Under the pieces are notes generated by a model. The model ran no database searches, was not told where the DNA came from, and saw only the letters and a program-made list of their open reading frames with translations. 64,000 bases of DNA, from positions 992,001 to 1,056,000 of the forward strand of contig NZ_WOTN01000004.1 in assembly GCF_010993745.1 (NCBI RefSeq), in the 5' to 3' direction. Shown piece by piece: positions 53,422 through 61,683 of this stretch; the first letter of the stretch is position 1; every line of letters starts with the position of its first letter. Source of the DNA: Fodinicola acaciae (GTDB taxonomy: Bacteria; Actinomycetota; Actinomycetes; Mycobacteriales; HKI-0501). A program made the translations under genes and the position numbers.

Positions 53422-53763
53422 ATGGACGAGCGCCAGACCGACGACGCACTCCGGGCGCTGGCCGAGCCGCGCCGGCGCGCGATCCTGCGGCTGGTGGCGA
53501 CCGACGAGCTGGCCGCCGGGCAGATCGCGGCGGCCTTCGACGTCACGCGTACGGCGGTCAGCCAGCACCTGACCGTGCTCAAGTCGGCCGGCCTGCTGCA
53601 CGAGCGTCGCGACGGCACGCGGCGGCTCTATCGCGCCAGGCCGGAGGGGTTGGCCGGGTTGCGCCGGTTCCTGGACGAGATGTGGTCGTCCAGCCTGGAC
53701 GTGGCGCGCCGGCTGGTCGAGGCGGAACGAGGGCTCGATGACCAAGCCGAGCACACCGGCTAG
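53422..53763 (+). CDS. ArsR-family regulator
   Basis: 113 aa. Winged helix: ALAEPRRRAILRLVATDELA, IAAAFDVTRTAVSQHLTVLK, LLHERRDGTRRLYRARPEGL. No metal-site Cys pair, so it belongs to the ArsR group paired with AHSA1/SRPBCC proteins, as here. Likely autoregulator of this small operon. Confidence 0.9.
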   Translation: MDERQTDDALRALAEPRRRAILRLVATDELAAGQIAAAFDVTRTAVSQHLTVLKSAGLLHERRDGTRRLYRARPEGLAGLRRFLDEMWSSSLDVARRLVEAERGLDDQAEHTG

Positions 53764-53844
53764 CCGCCGGAAAGTCCGTTGGATGTGGACCAAAGCGCTG
53801 CACCGGGCCAGGCGGCTGGTGCGACTGGATGCGAGGAAGAAGCG

Positions 53845-54330
53845 ATGACCAGCACGAAGCACCAGCGGCCGCCGGTCCGGCAGGCGACCACCGTACGCAG
53901 CGACGTCGAGCACACTTTCGACGTGTTCGTCAGGACGATCGGCCAGTGGTGGCCGGTTGTGCCGATCAGCGCGGGAAAGGAGCGCGTACGAGAGGTCACC
54001 GTCGAGCCGGGCGTCGGCGGCCGGTTGTACGAGACCTGGGACGACGGCACCACCCGGACCTGGGGTGAGCTCACCAGCTGGGACCCGCCGCGCGGTTTCG
54101 TGATGACCTGGTTCGCCTCCGCCGAGCCGACCGAGGTCGAGCTGACCTTCACCGCGCTCGGCCCGTCGCTGACCAGGGTTTCGGTGGAACACCGCGGCTG
54201 GGAGGCGCTGTCCGAGGCGCAGACGCACGCCGACTGCGCGGTGCCTGGCGCAGGCGGATACGCGGAAGGCTCGTACGACTGGGGCTGGACCAAAATCCTC
54301 GCCAACTTCACCGCGGCGATCGGGGAATGA
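53845..54330 (+). CDS. SRPBCC/AHSA1-domain protein
   Basis: 161 aa from ATG 53845, with a GAGGAAGAAG site. SRPBCC features: VEHTFDVFVRTIGQWWPVVP, VGGRLYETWDDGTTRTWGEL, WDPPRGFVMTWFAS, VSVEHRGWEAL. It binds a small hydrophobic ligand in this fold; usual companion of ArsR. Confidence 0.88.
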   Translation: MTSTKHQRPPVRQATTVRSDVEHTFDVFVRTIGQWWPVVPISAGKERVREVTVEPGVGGRLYETWDDGTTRTWGELTSWDPPRGFVMTWFASAEPTEVELTFTALGPSLTRVSVEHRGWEALSEAQTHADCAVPGAGGYAEGSYDWGWTKILANFTAAIGE

Positions 54331-54668
54331 TGGAACTCGACTCCTACACGCTCGTCCTTTTCAAGGCCGGGCCGAAAAAACTCGACCCGGAGACCGAGCG
54401 GGAGCTGCGCGCCAAACATATCGCCGCGGCGATTCAGCGGCGTGAGGAAGGCCATCTGTTGTTGGCCGGTGCGGTGCCGGAGCCGGCGGCCGGCCTGCCG
54501 GTCACCGGTGTCGCGTTTTTCCGTACGTCCGCTGAGGAAACCCGCGAGCTGCTGGCGACCGATCCGGCCGGCCAGGCCGGCCTGTTCGAGACCGAGATCG
54601 TCACCTTCGTCTGTCAGAAAGGCTCGCTGCTTTCGCAGTCGGAACCCCCCTCGACGACGTCGCCATGA
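54327..54668 (+). CDS. YciI-family protein
   Basis: 113 aa, ATGA overlap. YCII/Dxy fold: YTLVLFKAGPKKLDPETERE, AKHIAAAIQRREEGHLLLAG, FFRTSAEETRELLATDPAGQ. The candidate catalytic His is in AKHIAA, and the conserved DP dyad is in ATDPAG. Function within the ArsR/SRPBCC/VOC group is not defined. Confidence 0.8.
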   Translation: MMELDSYTLVLFKAGPKKLDPETERELRAKHIAAAIQRREEGHLLLAGAVPEPAAGLPVTGVAFFRTSAEETRELLATDPAGQAGLFETEIVTFVCQKGSLLSQSEPPSTTSP

Positions 54669-54880
54669 GTGGTTGGATGCGCACTGAGCGCACGTCCGCG
54701 GAGCTGGCGGTGTGAGCTCTTGTGCAAGTGCGTGTTTTAGCGATCCAGTCCTGCCGTTTACGCAGGTCAGGCGGCCATTTTTTACCGAATGATGGCGACT
54801 GTGACGGTGTTGGAGCGCTACTGTCGGTAGTCGGCCACGTTTCCTTGGTCGAAACGCAACCCCTGCTGGTCAACGGGTGG

Positions 54881-54899
54881 CACGAATATGGGATTCTGC
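54881..54899 (+). promoter_or_regulatory. promoter-region motif, copy 1
   Basis: GGTGGCACGAATATGGGAT, identical to the copy at 55303-55321. It lies 87 bp before the first Asp-repeat gene; a second shared block (TTCCCGA-x-AGGC) lies just before both start codons. Conserved position implies a shared promoter or binding site. The rest of 54669-54967 has no gene. Confidence 0.6.
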
Positions 54900-54967
54900 C
54901 GGGGTGCTGACGGCTTAATGTCGTAGCTGTCAGCAGGACAGCATCCTTCCCGAGAGGCAGAGGCAGC

Positions 54968-55219
54968 ATGACCGACTACGACCTGAACCACGACGGTGTC
55001 ACGGACGCGGAGACCCACGACTACAACGGTGACGGTTACAGCGAGACCACCGTCTATGACCGCAACGAGGACGGCGTGGCCGACGCGGTCGGTGTCGACA
55101 GCAACGCGGACGGCTACAACGACACCGTCTACTACGACGACAACGAGGACGGACACGTCGACGGCTACTCGACCGACACCAACGGCAATGGCGTCGCCGA
55201 CACCTACCACAGCGTGTGA
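54968..55219 (+). CDS. Asp/Gly-repeat (EF-hand-loop-like) protein 1
   Basis: 83 aa composed almost wholly of repeats of the type D-x-N-x-D-G-x-x-D (LNHDGVTDAE, YNGDGYSETTVYDRNEDGVA, DSNADGYNDTVYYDDNEDGH). Such loops bind Ca2+ in thrombospondin type 3, dockerin and EF-hand-like proteins. No signal peptide or TM is present. Very acidic. A hairpin (TACGGGCCGG / CCGGCCCGTA, 55231-55266) follows the stop. Paralogous to the next gene. Role unknown. Confidence 0.75.
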   Translation: MTDYDLNHDGVTDAETHDYNGDGYSETTVYDRNEDGVADAVGVDSNADGYNDTVYYDDNEDGHVDGYSTDTNGNGVADTYHSV

Positions 55220-55230
55220 TCTGTCCGCCT

Positions 55231-55266
55231 TACGGGCCGGTTCTCCATCGCGGAGGCCGGCCCGTA
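55231..55266 (+). terminator. hairpin after Asp-repeat gene 1
   Basis: 10-bp perfect arms TACGGGCCGG (55231-55240) and CCGGCCCGTA (55257-55266), with a 16-nt loop. There is no U-tract, common for actinobacterial terminators; 12 bp after the stop. Confidence 0.6.
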
Positions 55267-55302
55267 CGCGTGTTCCGACCAGCGGTTTCGTGCGTTTGCG
55301 GA

Positions 55303-55321
55303 GGTGGCACGAATATGGGAT
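55303..55321 (+). promoter_or_regulatory. promoter-region motif, copy 2
   Basis: Same 19 bp as 54881-54899, 86 bp before the second repeat gene: the spacing is conserved to one base although intervening sequence differs. Confidence 0.6.
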
Positions 55322-55388
55322 GGTACGCAGTCGATCCGGTCGTAAAGTAAACGTCAACACCGGAAACATTCCCGAAAGGCCAAACGCC

Positions 55389-55706
55389 ATGTCCGACTAC
55401 TCCATCGACCACGACGGTGACGGTCACGTCGACGGATATCACCACGACTTCGCCGGCGGTGGCAGCGAAGACGTGGTCGACACCAACAGCGACGGTCAGT
55501 ACGACACGGTCTACGTCGACAGTGGCGGCGACGGCTACGTCGACCGGGTCTACACCGACTCCGACGGTGACGGCGTGCTCGACCACCGTTACGACGACAC
55601 CAACGAAGACGGCGTCGTGGACCGCACCTCGGTCGACTCCAACGAGGACGGCCAGATCGACTTCAGCTATCGCGGCGGCAGCGCGCCGGAATACGGCACC
55701 AACTGA
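55389..55706 (+). CDS. Asp/Gly-repeat (EF-hand-loop-like) protein 2
   Basis: 105 aa starting MSDYSIDHDGDGHVDGY, parallel to MTDYDLNHDGVTD of protein 1. Successive D-x-D-x-D-G loops (DTNSDGQYD, DSGGDGYVD, DSDGDGVLD, DTNEDGVVD, DSNEDGQID) about 12 residues apart. Cytosolic by lack of signal. A strong terminator follows. The two genes look like a duplication including the upstream control region. Confidence 0.78.
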   Translation: MSDYSIDHDGDGHVDGYHHDFAGGGSEDVVDTNSDGQYDTVYVDSGGDGYVDRVYTDSDGDGVLDHRYDDTNEDGVVDRTSVDSNEDGQIDFSYRGGSAPEYGTN

Positions 55707-55717
55707 TCGACCGAAGA

Positions 55718-55750
55718 CGGCCGGCTTTCCTGGAGAAGGCCGGCCGTTTT
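55718..55750 (+). terminator. rho-independent terminator
   Basis: CGGCCGGC (55718-55725) and GCCGGCCG (55739-55746), with a 13-nt loop, followed by TTTT. Sits between the convergent repeat gene and the VWA gene. Confidence 0.8.
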
Positions 55751-56905
55751 CTATTGGCTGCGCAGCTGATAGCGCTCGGCCCAGCCAGTCAGGTCGCCGC
55801 GGGACAACGCCTCGGCGAGCAACTCCGGAAAGGCGTCCGGCGTGCAGGCAAAAGCCGGCACGCCGAGCGTCGCCAGGGCCGCCGCGTTTTCCCGGTCGTA
55901 TGACGGCGCACCGGAATCGGACAGCGCCAGCAAGACGACGACCTGCACACCGGACGCCGTCATCGCGCGGATCCGGCGCAGCATCTCGGCGCGTACGCCG
56001 CCTTCGTACAGGTCGGAAATGAGCACGAAAAGCGTCTCGGTCGGCCGCGAGATGAGCGTCTGCGCGTACGCGATCGCCCGGTTGATGTCGGTGCCACCGC
56101 CGAGCTGCGTGCCGAAAAGTACTTCGACCGGATCGTGCAGCCGGCCGGTCAGGTCGACGACGTTGGTGTCGAAGGCGATGACCGACGTACGCAGCGCCGC
56201 GATGCTGGCCAGCACCGCGCCGAAAACTCCCGCGTAGACCACCGACTCGGCCATCGAGCCGGATTCGTCGATCGCCACGATCACGTCACGCTGGACGGCT
56301 TTCTGCCGCCGGCCGAAGCCGACCAGCCGCTCCGGGATGACCGTCCGCTGCGCCGGCTGATAATGCTTGAGGTTCGCCTGGATCGTGCGGCTCCAGTCGA
56401 CGTCCGGCAGCTTCGGCCGGTGCGTACGCGAGGCCCGGTTGAGCGCTCCGGCGACCGCCGACCTGGTCGCCTGCGCGATCCGCTTCTCGACCTCGGCCAC
56501 GACCGTCGCGACGACCTGCCGTGCGGTCGCCTTGGCCGTCTCCGGCATCGCCTTGTGCAGCGACAGCAGCGTGCCGACCAGGTGTACGTCCGGCTGCACG
56601 GACGCCAGCATCTCCGGCTCGAGCAGCAACTGCGCCAGGTTCAGCCGCTCGATGGCGTCGGCCTGCATGACCTGCACGACGCTGGACGGGAAGTACGTGC
56701 GGATGTCGGCGAGCCAGCGCGCCACCTTCGGCGCCGAGTCGCCCAGCCCGGCCGAGCGTGAGCCACCGCGCTCGGACGGCTCGTACAAAGCGTTCAGGGC
56801 GCCGTCGATCGCCTCGTCGTCACCGGAGACCGCGCCGAGCGCGGCACTTCCGGGATCGCCGAGCAGCAGTCGCCAGCGGCGCAGCCGCTCCCGCTCGTCA
56901 GCCAT
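55751..56905 (-). CDS. VWA-domain protein (CoxE/MoxR-partner type)
   Basis: 384 aa. Helical N-terminal 200 residues; C-terminal VWA domain with MIDAS motif DESGSM (VIVAIDESGSMAES), the second-site Thr in GGTDINRAIA and Asp in LISDLYEGG. Partner of MoxR ATPases: the VWA binds metal and substrate while the ATPase remodels it. Start overlaps the DUF5682-like gene by 8 nt. Last gene of the five-gene operon. Confidence 0.88.
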   Translation of the reverse strand: MADERERLRRWRLLLGDPGSAALGAVSGDDEAIDGALNALYEPSERGGSRSAGLGDSAPKVARWLADIRTYFPSSVVQVMQADAIERLNLAQLLLEPEMLASVQPDVHLVGTLLSLHKAMPETAKATARQVVATVVAEVEKRIAQATRSAVAGALNRASRTHRPKLPDVDWSRTIQANLKHYQPAQRTVIPERLVGFGRRQKAVQRDVIVAIDESGSMAESVVYAGVFGAVLASIAALRTSVIAFDTNVVDLTGRLHDPVEVLFGTQLGGGTDINRAIAYAQTLISRPTETLFVLISDLYEGGVRAEMLRRIRAMTASGVQVVVLLALSDSGAPSYDRENAAALATLGVPAFACTPDAFPELLAEALSRGDLTGWAERYQLRSQ

Positions 56906-59105
56906 CCGGCGGCACCCCTATCAGCAGCGCGACGGTGGCGACCGCGCCGGCGGCCCGGTCCGCGTCGATGTCGTCGGCGGCGCCGATCCTCACCCCGGTC
57001 GCGGTCTGCTTGAGTTTGTCGGCCAGGTTGCGCCGCTCGCCGCCCGGCAGCGCGCCAAACGTACGCCGCAGCAACGGCAGCACCGACACGAAATCCTCAC
57101 TGTCCAATGTGGACACCCAGTCGTCCAGGATGCGCAGCAGCTCCGGATCGTTGAGCAGCAACAGGCCGCCACCGGCCAGGAACCCCTGGATCCAGGCGGC
57201 TTTCGCGTTGGCGCCGGCGCCGACCGACAGCGCGGCCGACAGCCTTTTCGCCGCCTCCTCGGCCTCCAGCCGGCCGCTGTCCAGCAGCAGCCGTACGAGC
57301 CGGCCGACCAGCAGGCCGTGCACGTCGCGGCGGTCGATCAGGCCGGCCAAGGTGTCCAGCCAGCGATCGCGTACGGACTCGTCGTCACGCAACGCGACCG
57401 CGGCGTGCACCTCCTCGACGCTGCGGCTCATCTGCGCCGCGCCGGCGTCGTCGAGCGACCCGATGCCAGCCGGCAGACCAGCGCAAACGCGCACCAGGAT
57501 GGCGTCGGTGACGGCGCCGAGCGCGCCGGTGTCGGTGCCGCGCACGTCCCCATAGCGCAGCGACCGCGCGAGCGCCGGCAGGGCGGCCATCAGGTGCGCG
57601 ATGTCCAGGTCGACGGCGGCCTTCGCGTCCAACGCCGCGAGCACGGCGGCCAGCGCCTCCGGCAGGTCGGAGAGCAGCGTCCGCTCGACCGTGTCGGTCA
57701 CGCCGGCCAGCGTGTCGGCCGTCTCGGCGTCCTCGACCAGCCGGTTCGCGGCCGCTGCGGCCACGGTCGTGCCCCACCGCGCCGCGTCGATCACCGCGAC
57801 CGACAGCTCCGGACGCCAGGCGAGCGTCCACGACTCGGCGAACGTACCGGTGTGGCGGACCTGCGAGTCGGCCATCTCGGCCCAGTCGATGCCGATCGCC
57901 AGCAGCCGGTGCAGCAGCCGCGACTTGTCCCGGTCGTTGGGTTTGCGCAGGTCGAGGGTGATGGTCTTCTCGTTGGCGGAGATCTGCAGCCGCAGCCGGC
58001 GAGCCTGCGCGCGCAGGTCGGCCTCCAGCGGCACGGTCGGCGCGGCCGGTGGCACGCGGCCGAGCTGCTCGCCGATCACCAGTTTGCGGGTGACGAGATC
58101 CACCAGCATGTCGTCGCCTTCGCAGAGCACCGAGCGGGTCGCCTCGGTCAGCTCGGCCAGGCCGGCCAGCGATCGTCCGCGCAATGCCGCCAACGTCTCG
58201 GCCAGCCGCGCCGCCTCGATGACGTGCGCCGAGGACACCGGCAGGTCCTGCTCGCGCAGCGTGGCCGCGACCGCGGTCAGCCAGCGTACGACCGGCCGGT
58301 CGGTCGAGGTGAACAGGTGGTGATACCAGCCGGGCGAGATGATGCCGGCGCCATAGCCGGAAGCGGCGGCGATCCGCGTGTGCGTCCACGGCACCCAGGT
58401 CAGCTGCGCCTTTTTCTTCGCCAGGCCGGTGAGCAGCTGGCGATCGGCTGTGGCGGAAGGAAAAGGCGGCAGCAATGCCGGAGAATGCCACGCGCCGCAC
58501 ACCACCGCGATCGGGTCTTTGCCTTCCTTCACGGCTTTCCGGATGGTCGTACGCATGTGTGCTTCACGTTTGTCTTCCCAGGCCTTCTCGCCGGCGGAGA
58601 CTTCCGGAGCCGCCTGGCGCAGCTCGGTCATCGCCTCGATCACCGCCGGAAACGGGCTCACGCCGGAGTCCGCGCGGGTTTCGATGACCGCGTCCCACCA
58701 ACGCTCCGGATCGTCGTAACCGGCCGCAGCGGCCAGCATGCCGAGTGGATCGGCGGTCGCCTCGCCGTCCTGGTCGTCGTCCTTGTGCGCGAGGTTGGCG
58801 CTGGCCGGCAGATCGCAGAACCGTACGGGCACGCCTGCGCGCAAGGCCCACTGGATCGCCTGCCATTCCGGCGAAAACGTGCTGAACGGCCAGAACGAGG
58901 CCACCCTCGGCCGGTCCGGCAGATACGCCAGCAGCGCCACCGGCGGCACCATGTCCGGATCGCCGGCCAGCTCGACCAGCGCGTCGGCCTCCGGCGGTCC
59001 TTCGATCAGCACGATCTGCGGCCGCAGGCGATCCAGCTCCGTCACCACGGCTCGGGCCGAGCCGGGGCCGTGATGGCGAATCGGAAGGATGCTGACGACA
59101 CTCAT
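56898..59105 (-). CDS. DUF5682-like protein
   Basis: 735 aa. N-terminal region ILPIRHHGPGSARAVVTELD, followed by PQIVLIEGPPEADALVEL and FWPFSTFSPEWQAIQWALRA, then CGAWHSPAL near residue 225, recalling the GxxH/ChaN-TraB-TIKI-like hydrolase pattern (inference). The remaining 450 residues are helical repeats without known motif. Always read here as one frame with MoxR and VWA neighbours, so part of the same system. 8 bp after the MoxR stop. Confidence 0.72.
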   Translation of the reverse strand: MSVVSILPIRHHGPGSARAVVTELDRLRPQIVLIEGPPEADALVELAGDPDMVPPVALLAYLPDRPRVASFWPFSTFSPEWQAIQWALRAGVPVRFCDLPASANLAHKDDDQDGEATADPLGMLAAAAGYDDPERWWDAVIETRADSGVSPFPAVIEAMTELRQAAPEVSAGEKAWEDKREAHMRTTIRKAVKEGKDPIAVVCGAWHSPALLPPFPSATADRQLLTGLAKKKAQLTWVPWTHTRIAAASGYGAGIISPGWYHHLFTSTDRPVVRWLTAVAATLREQDLPVSSAHVIEAARLAETLAALRGRSLAGLAELTEATRSVLCEGDDMLVDLVTRKLVIGEQLGRVPPAAPTVPLEADLRAQARRLRLQISANEKTITLDLRKPNDRDKSRLLHRLLAIGIDWAEMADSQVRHTGTFAESWTLAWRPELSVAVIDAARWGTTVAAAAANRLVEDAETADTLAGVTDTVERTLLSDLPEALAAVLAALDAKAAVDLDIAHLMAALPALARSLRYGDVRGTDTGALGAVTDAILVRVCAGLPAGIGSLDDAGAAQMSRSVEEVHAAVALRDDESVRDRWLDTLAGLIDRRDVHGLLVGRLVRLLLDSGRLEAEEAAKRLSAALSVGAGANAKAAWIQGFLAGGGLLLLNDPELLRILDDWVSTLDSEDFVSVLPLLRRTFGALPGGERRNLADKLKQTATGVRIGAADDIDADRAAGAVATVALLIGVPPDG

Positions 59106-59113
59106 TCAGGCCG

Positions 59114-60196
59114 TCACCCGGTGACCTCGCGGCACGCTCGATAGAAATCGGCCCAGCCGTCGCGTTCGCGGACGACCGCCTCGAGATATTCCACCCAGGC
59201 AACGCGATCCGAGACCGGGTCGCGTACGACCGCGCCGAGAATGCCGGCCGCGATGTCGGCCGGCCGCAGCACGCCGTCGCCGAAATGCGCGGACAATGCC
59301 AATCCGTTGGTGAGCACCGAAATCGCCTCGGCGGTGGACAACGTGCCGGACGGCGACTTGAGTTTCGTACGCCCGTCTTCGGTGCCGCCCGAGCGCAGCT
59401 CGCGGAAAACCGTGACCACCCGCCGGATCTCGGCCACCGCGGCCGGGATTTCCGGCAGCTGCAGGGAACGTCCGAGCTGCTCGACCCGCCGTGCGACGAT
59501 CTCGACCTCTTCCTCGGCGGTCGCCGGCAACGGAAGCACGACCGTGTTGAAGCGCCGGCGCAGAGCGCTGGACAGCTCGTTGATGCCGCGGTCGCGGTCG
59601 TTGGCGGTCGCGATCACGTTGAAACCGCGCGCGGCCTGCACCTCGCTGCCGAGCTCCGGCACCGGCAGCGTCTTCTCCGACAGGATCGTGATCAGCGCGT
59701 CCTGCACGTCGCTCGGGATGCGGGTCAGCTCCTCCAGCCGGGCCAGCCGGCCTTCGCGCATCGCGGTCATCACCGGGGAGGGCACCATCGCACCCTCGGT
59801 CGGTCCTTCGGCGAGCAGCCGCGCGTAGTTCCAGCCATAGCGGATCGACTCCTCGGCCGTGCCGGAGGTGCCCTGCACGAGCAGCGTCGAGTCGCCGGAG
59901 ACGGCCGCGGCCAGGTGCTCGGAGACCCAGGTCTTGGCCGTGCCAGGCACTCCGAGCAGCAACAACGCGCGGTCGGTGACCAGGGTGGCGACGGCGACCT
60001 CGACCAGCCGGCGCGGACCGACGTACTTCGGCGTGATCACCGTGCCGTCGGTGAGCGTGTCGCCGAGCAGATACGTGACGACGGCCCACGGCGACAGCCG
60101 CCAGCGCGGCGGCCGGGGACGGTCGTCGGTCTTCTCCAGCGCCGCGAGCTCCGCCGCGTACTCCTGCTCGGCGTGCGGCCGCAGCAACTCGGTCAA
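59114..60196 (-). CDS. MoxR-type AAA+ ATPase
   Basis: About 360 aa from TTG 60196, which overlaps the previous stop (TTGA) and follows a GGAGGG site; a longer in-frame reading has no homology. Walker A GVPGTAKT (82-89). Sensor-1 region FNVIATANDRDRGINELSSA, arginine finger ALRRRFN. LEELTRIPSDVQDALITILS is the Walker B-adjacent helix of MoxR. It powers remodelling of a client through the VWA protein. Confidence 0.9.
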   Translation of the reverse strand: MTELLRPHAEQEYAAELAALEKTDDRPRPPRWRLSPWAVVTYLLGDTLTDGTVITPKYVGPRRLVEVAVATLVTDRALLLLGVPGTAKTWVSEHLAAAVSGDSTLLVQGTSGTAEESIRYGWNYARLLAEGPTEGAMVPSPVMTAMREGRLARLEELTRIPSDVQDALITILSEKTLPVPELGSEVQAARGFNVIATANDRDRGINELSSALRRRFNTVVLPLPATAEEEVEIVARRVEQLGRSLQLPEIPAAVAEIRRVVTVFRELRSGGTEDGRTKLKSPSGTLSTAEAISVLTNGLALSAHFGDGVLRPADIAAGILGAVVRDPVSDRVAWVEYLEAVVRERDGWADFYRACREVTG

Positions 60197-61683
60197 CGTA
60201 AACCCTCCAGCATGTGGCGTCGGATGTCGATCAAGGTCGCGGCGCGGCGCAACGCCGGCTCGGCGCGGCTCTGGCTGAACCGCTCGGCCAGGCCGCGGAG
60301 CAGCTCGGCGATCCGTACGCTCGACTCGTCGGCCACCGCGCGATAGCCGATCAGCTCGATCGTCGTGCGCGGCACGTACGACTTCGGATCCTCGGCCAAT
60401 GCTGCCAGCACCGCGGTCGACAGCTCCGGCGGCCACGGCCGCGCGCAGCTGCTGAGCAACGTCAGCGCACGCTGGCCGTCATGGCTGAGCGCGGTCGCGA
60501 CGGCGTTTGTGCGTACGTCCGGAGGCAGGAGCGCCAGCAGGGGTTGGCAGCGATACGGTCCGAGCGCCTTGACGAAGGCGGTGGCCCAGGTCAGCTCCTC
60601 CTCCAGCTGCGTGGCCTCCATCCAGCCGGTGCGCAGCTCGCCGCCAAAGGGCTGGTTGTCGGTCATCGCCAGCAGCTCGGCCGGCGGCAGCTGCTCCGAC
60701 CAGGTGCGCAGCGGCGTGGCCGCGATGACCTGCCGCAGCCAGAACGCGGAAAGGCCCTCGCCCTGTCGGCCGGGTTTCTCGGCGATGCCGTCCGCGCGCA
60801 TGCCGGCGTCATAGCCGGGTGTCGCGATCAGCATCCGGTGCCGCCCGAGCCGCCGCTTCTCGATCGTGACCAGCAGCCGCGCCCGCTCGGCCATCCGCTG
60901 GGAGCGGCCGGAGTCGGGCAGCCGGCGCAGCAGGTCCCAGGCGATCTCGCGCACCTCGCGGCGGCGGTCGGCGGCGGCGAGGTTGAGCGCGTCCTCGTCG
61001 GCGTCGGACAGGCCCTCGGCGAAGGCGGCCAGCAGGTCGCGGCGCTCCGGCAACGCCTCGGTGTCCCAGCCGGCCATCAGCGCCTCGCGGGCCGCGCCGG
61101 GGTCGTGCCGGCGCGCGGCCGCGAAGGCATCGCGCCGGGTCAGCGGGTCGGCGACGCGCCAGTCGTCCGGCAGCGGCGCGGCGATCTCGCCGTACGCGAG
61201 CAGCTTGCGCCACTCCGGCCGCTGCGCGGCCAGCCAGCGGCCCCGCTCGCCGACCACCTCCACCAGCGGCTTGGCCAGGTCGCCGTGCATCGCCGCACGG
61301 TCGAGCAGAGCCGGGATGCGGGCCTCCGGCGCGCGGAAGCCGGCAGCGGTCATCGCCGTCACCAGCTCGTCCAGCAGGATCGTGTCGCCGCCGGCGAGGA
61401 TGTCCGTCAACGCGGCGCTGACCAGCGCAGATGCCGTCGGCAGCCGGTCGTCCGGTGCCGGCCGCGGAGTCGCGACCGGCGACTGCAGCGGCTTGCCGGC
61501 GCGCCGATAGGCGGTCATGAACGCGGCCGCGTCGAGCAGCGTGCCAGGCGGGTCCGGCGGCTGGTGCAGGTCGGCCACCTCGCGCAGCGACCTGGCGACC
61601 GGCGGCGGCAGCTTGGCGATGTCGAGCCGGCGCCGCGCGGTGCCGACGGTGGCAGCGGCGACTACGTCGTCCCAGGTCGTCAC
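60193..61683 (-). CDS. DUF5691-like helical-repeat protein
   Basis: 496 aa from GTG 61683 (GTGA overlap). All-helical, HEAT-like: LVSAALTDILAGGDTILLDE, RREVREIAWDLLRRLPDSGR, RIAELLRGLAERFSQSRAEP. No catalytic motif recognised. Coupled to SWIM and MoxR genes; probably an adaptor or scaffold. Confidence 0.7.
   Translation of the reverse strand: MTTWDDVVAAATVGTARRRLDIAKLPPPVARSLREVADLHQPPDPPGTLLDAAAFMTAYRRAGKPLQSPVATPRPAPDDRLPTASALVSAALTDILAGGDTILLDELVTAMTAAGFRAPEARIPALLDRAAMHGDLAKPLVEVVGERGRWLAAQRPEWRKLLAYGEIAAPLPDDWRVADPLTRRDAFAAARRHDPGAAREALMAGWDTEALPERRDLLAAFAEGLSDADEDALNLAAADRRREVREIAWDLLRRLPDSGRSQRMAERARLLVTIEKRRLGRHRMLIATPGYDAGMRADGIAEKPGRQGEGLSAFWLRQVIAATPLRTWSEQLPPAELLAMTDNQPFGGELRTGWMEATQLEEELTWATAFVKALGPYRCQPLLALLPPDVRTNAVATALSHDGQRALTLLSSCARPWPPELSTAVLAALAEDPKSYVPRTTIELIGYRAVADESSVRIAELLRGLAERFSQSRAEPALRRAATLIDIRRHMLEGLR

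Noticed and set aside
54968-55706. Asp-rich repeats as a dockerin/cellulosome protein
   Set aside because: No signal peptide, no paired dockerin helices and no cohesin gene; only the loop motif is shared.
56367-59144. 925-aa open frame on the plus strand
   Set aside because: Runs antisense across VWA and DUF5682-like genes; Arg/Gln-rich, no motif.
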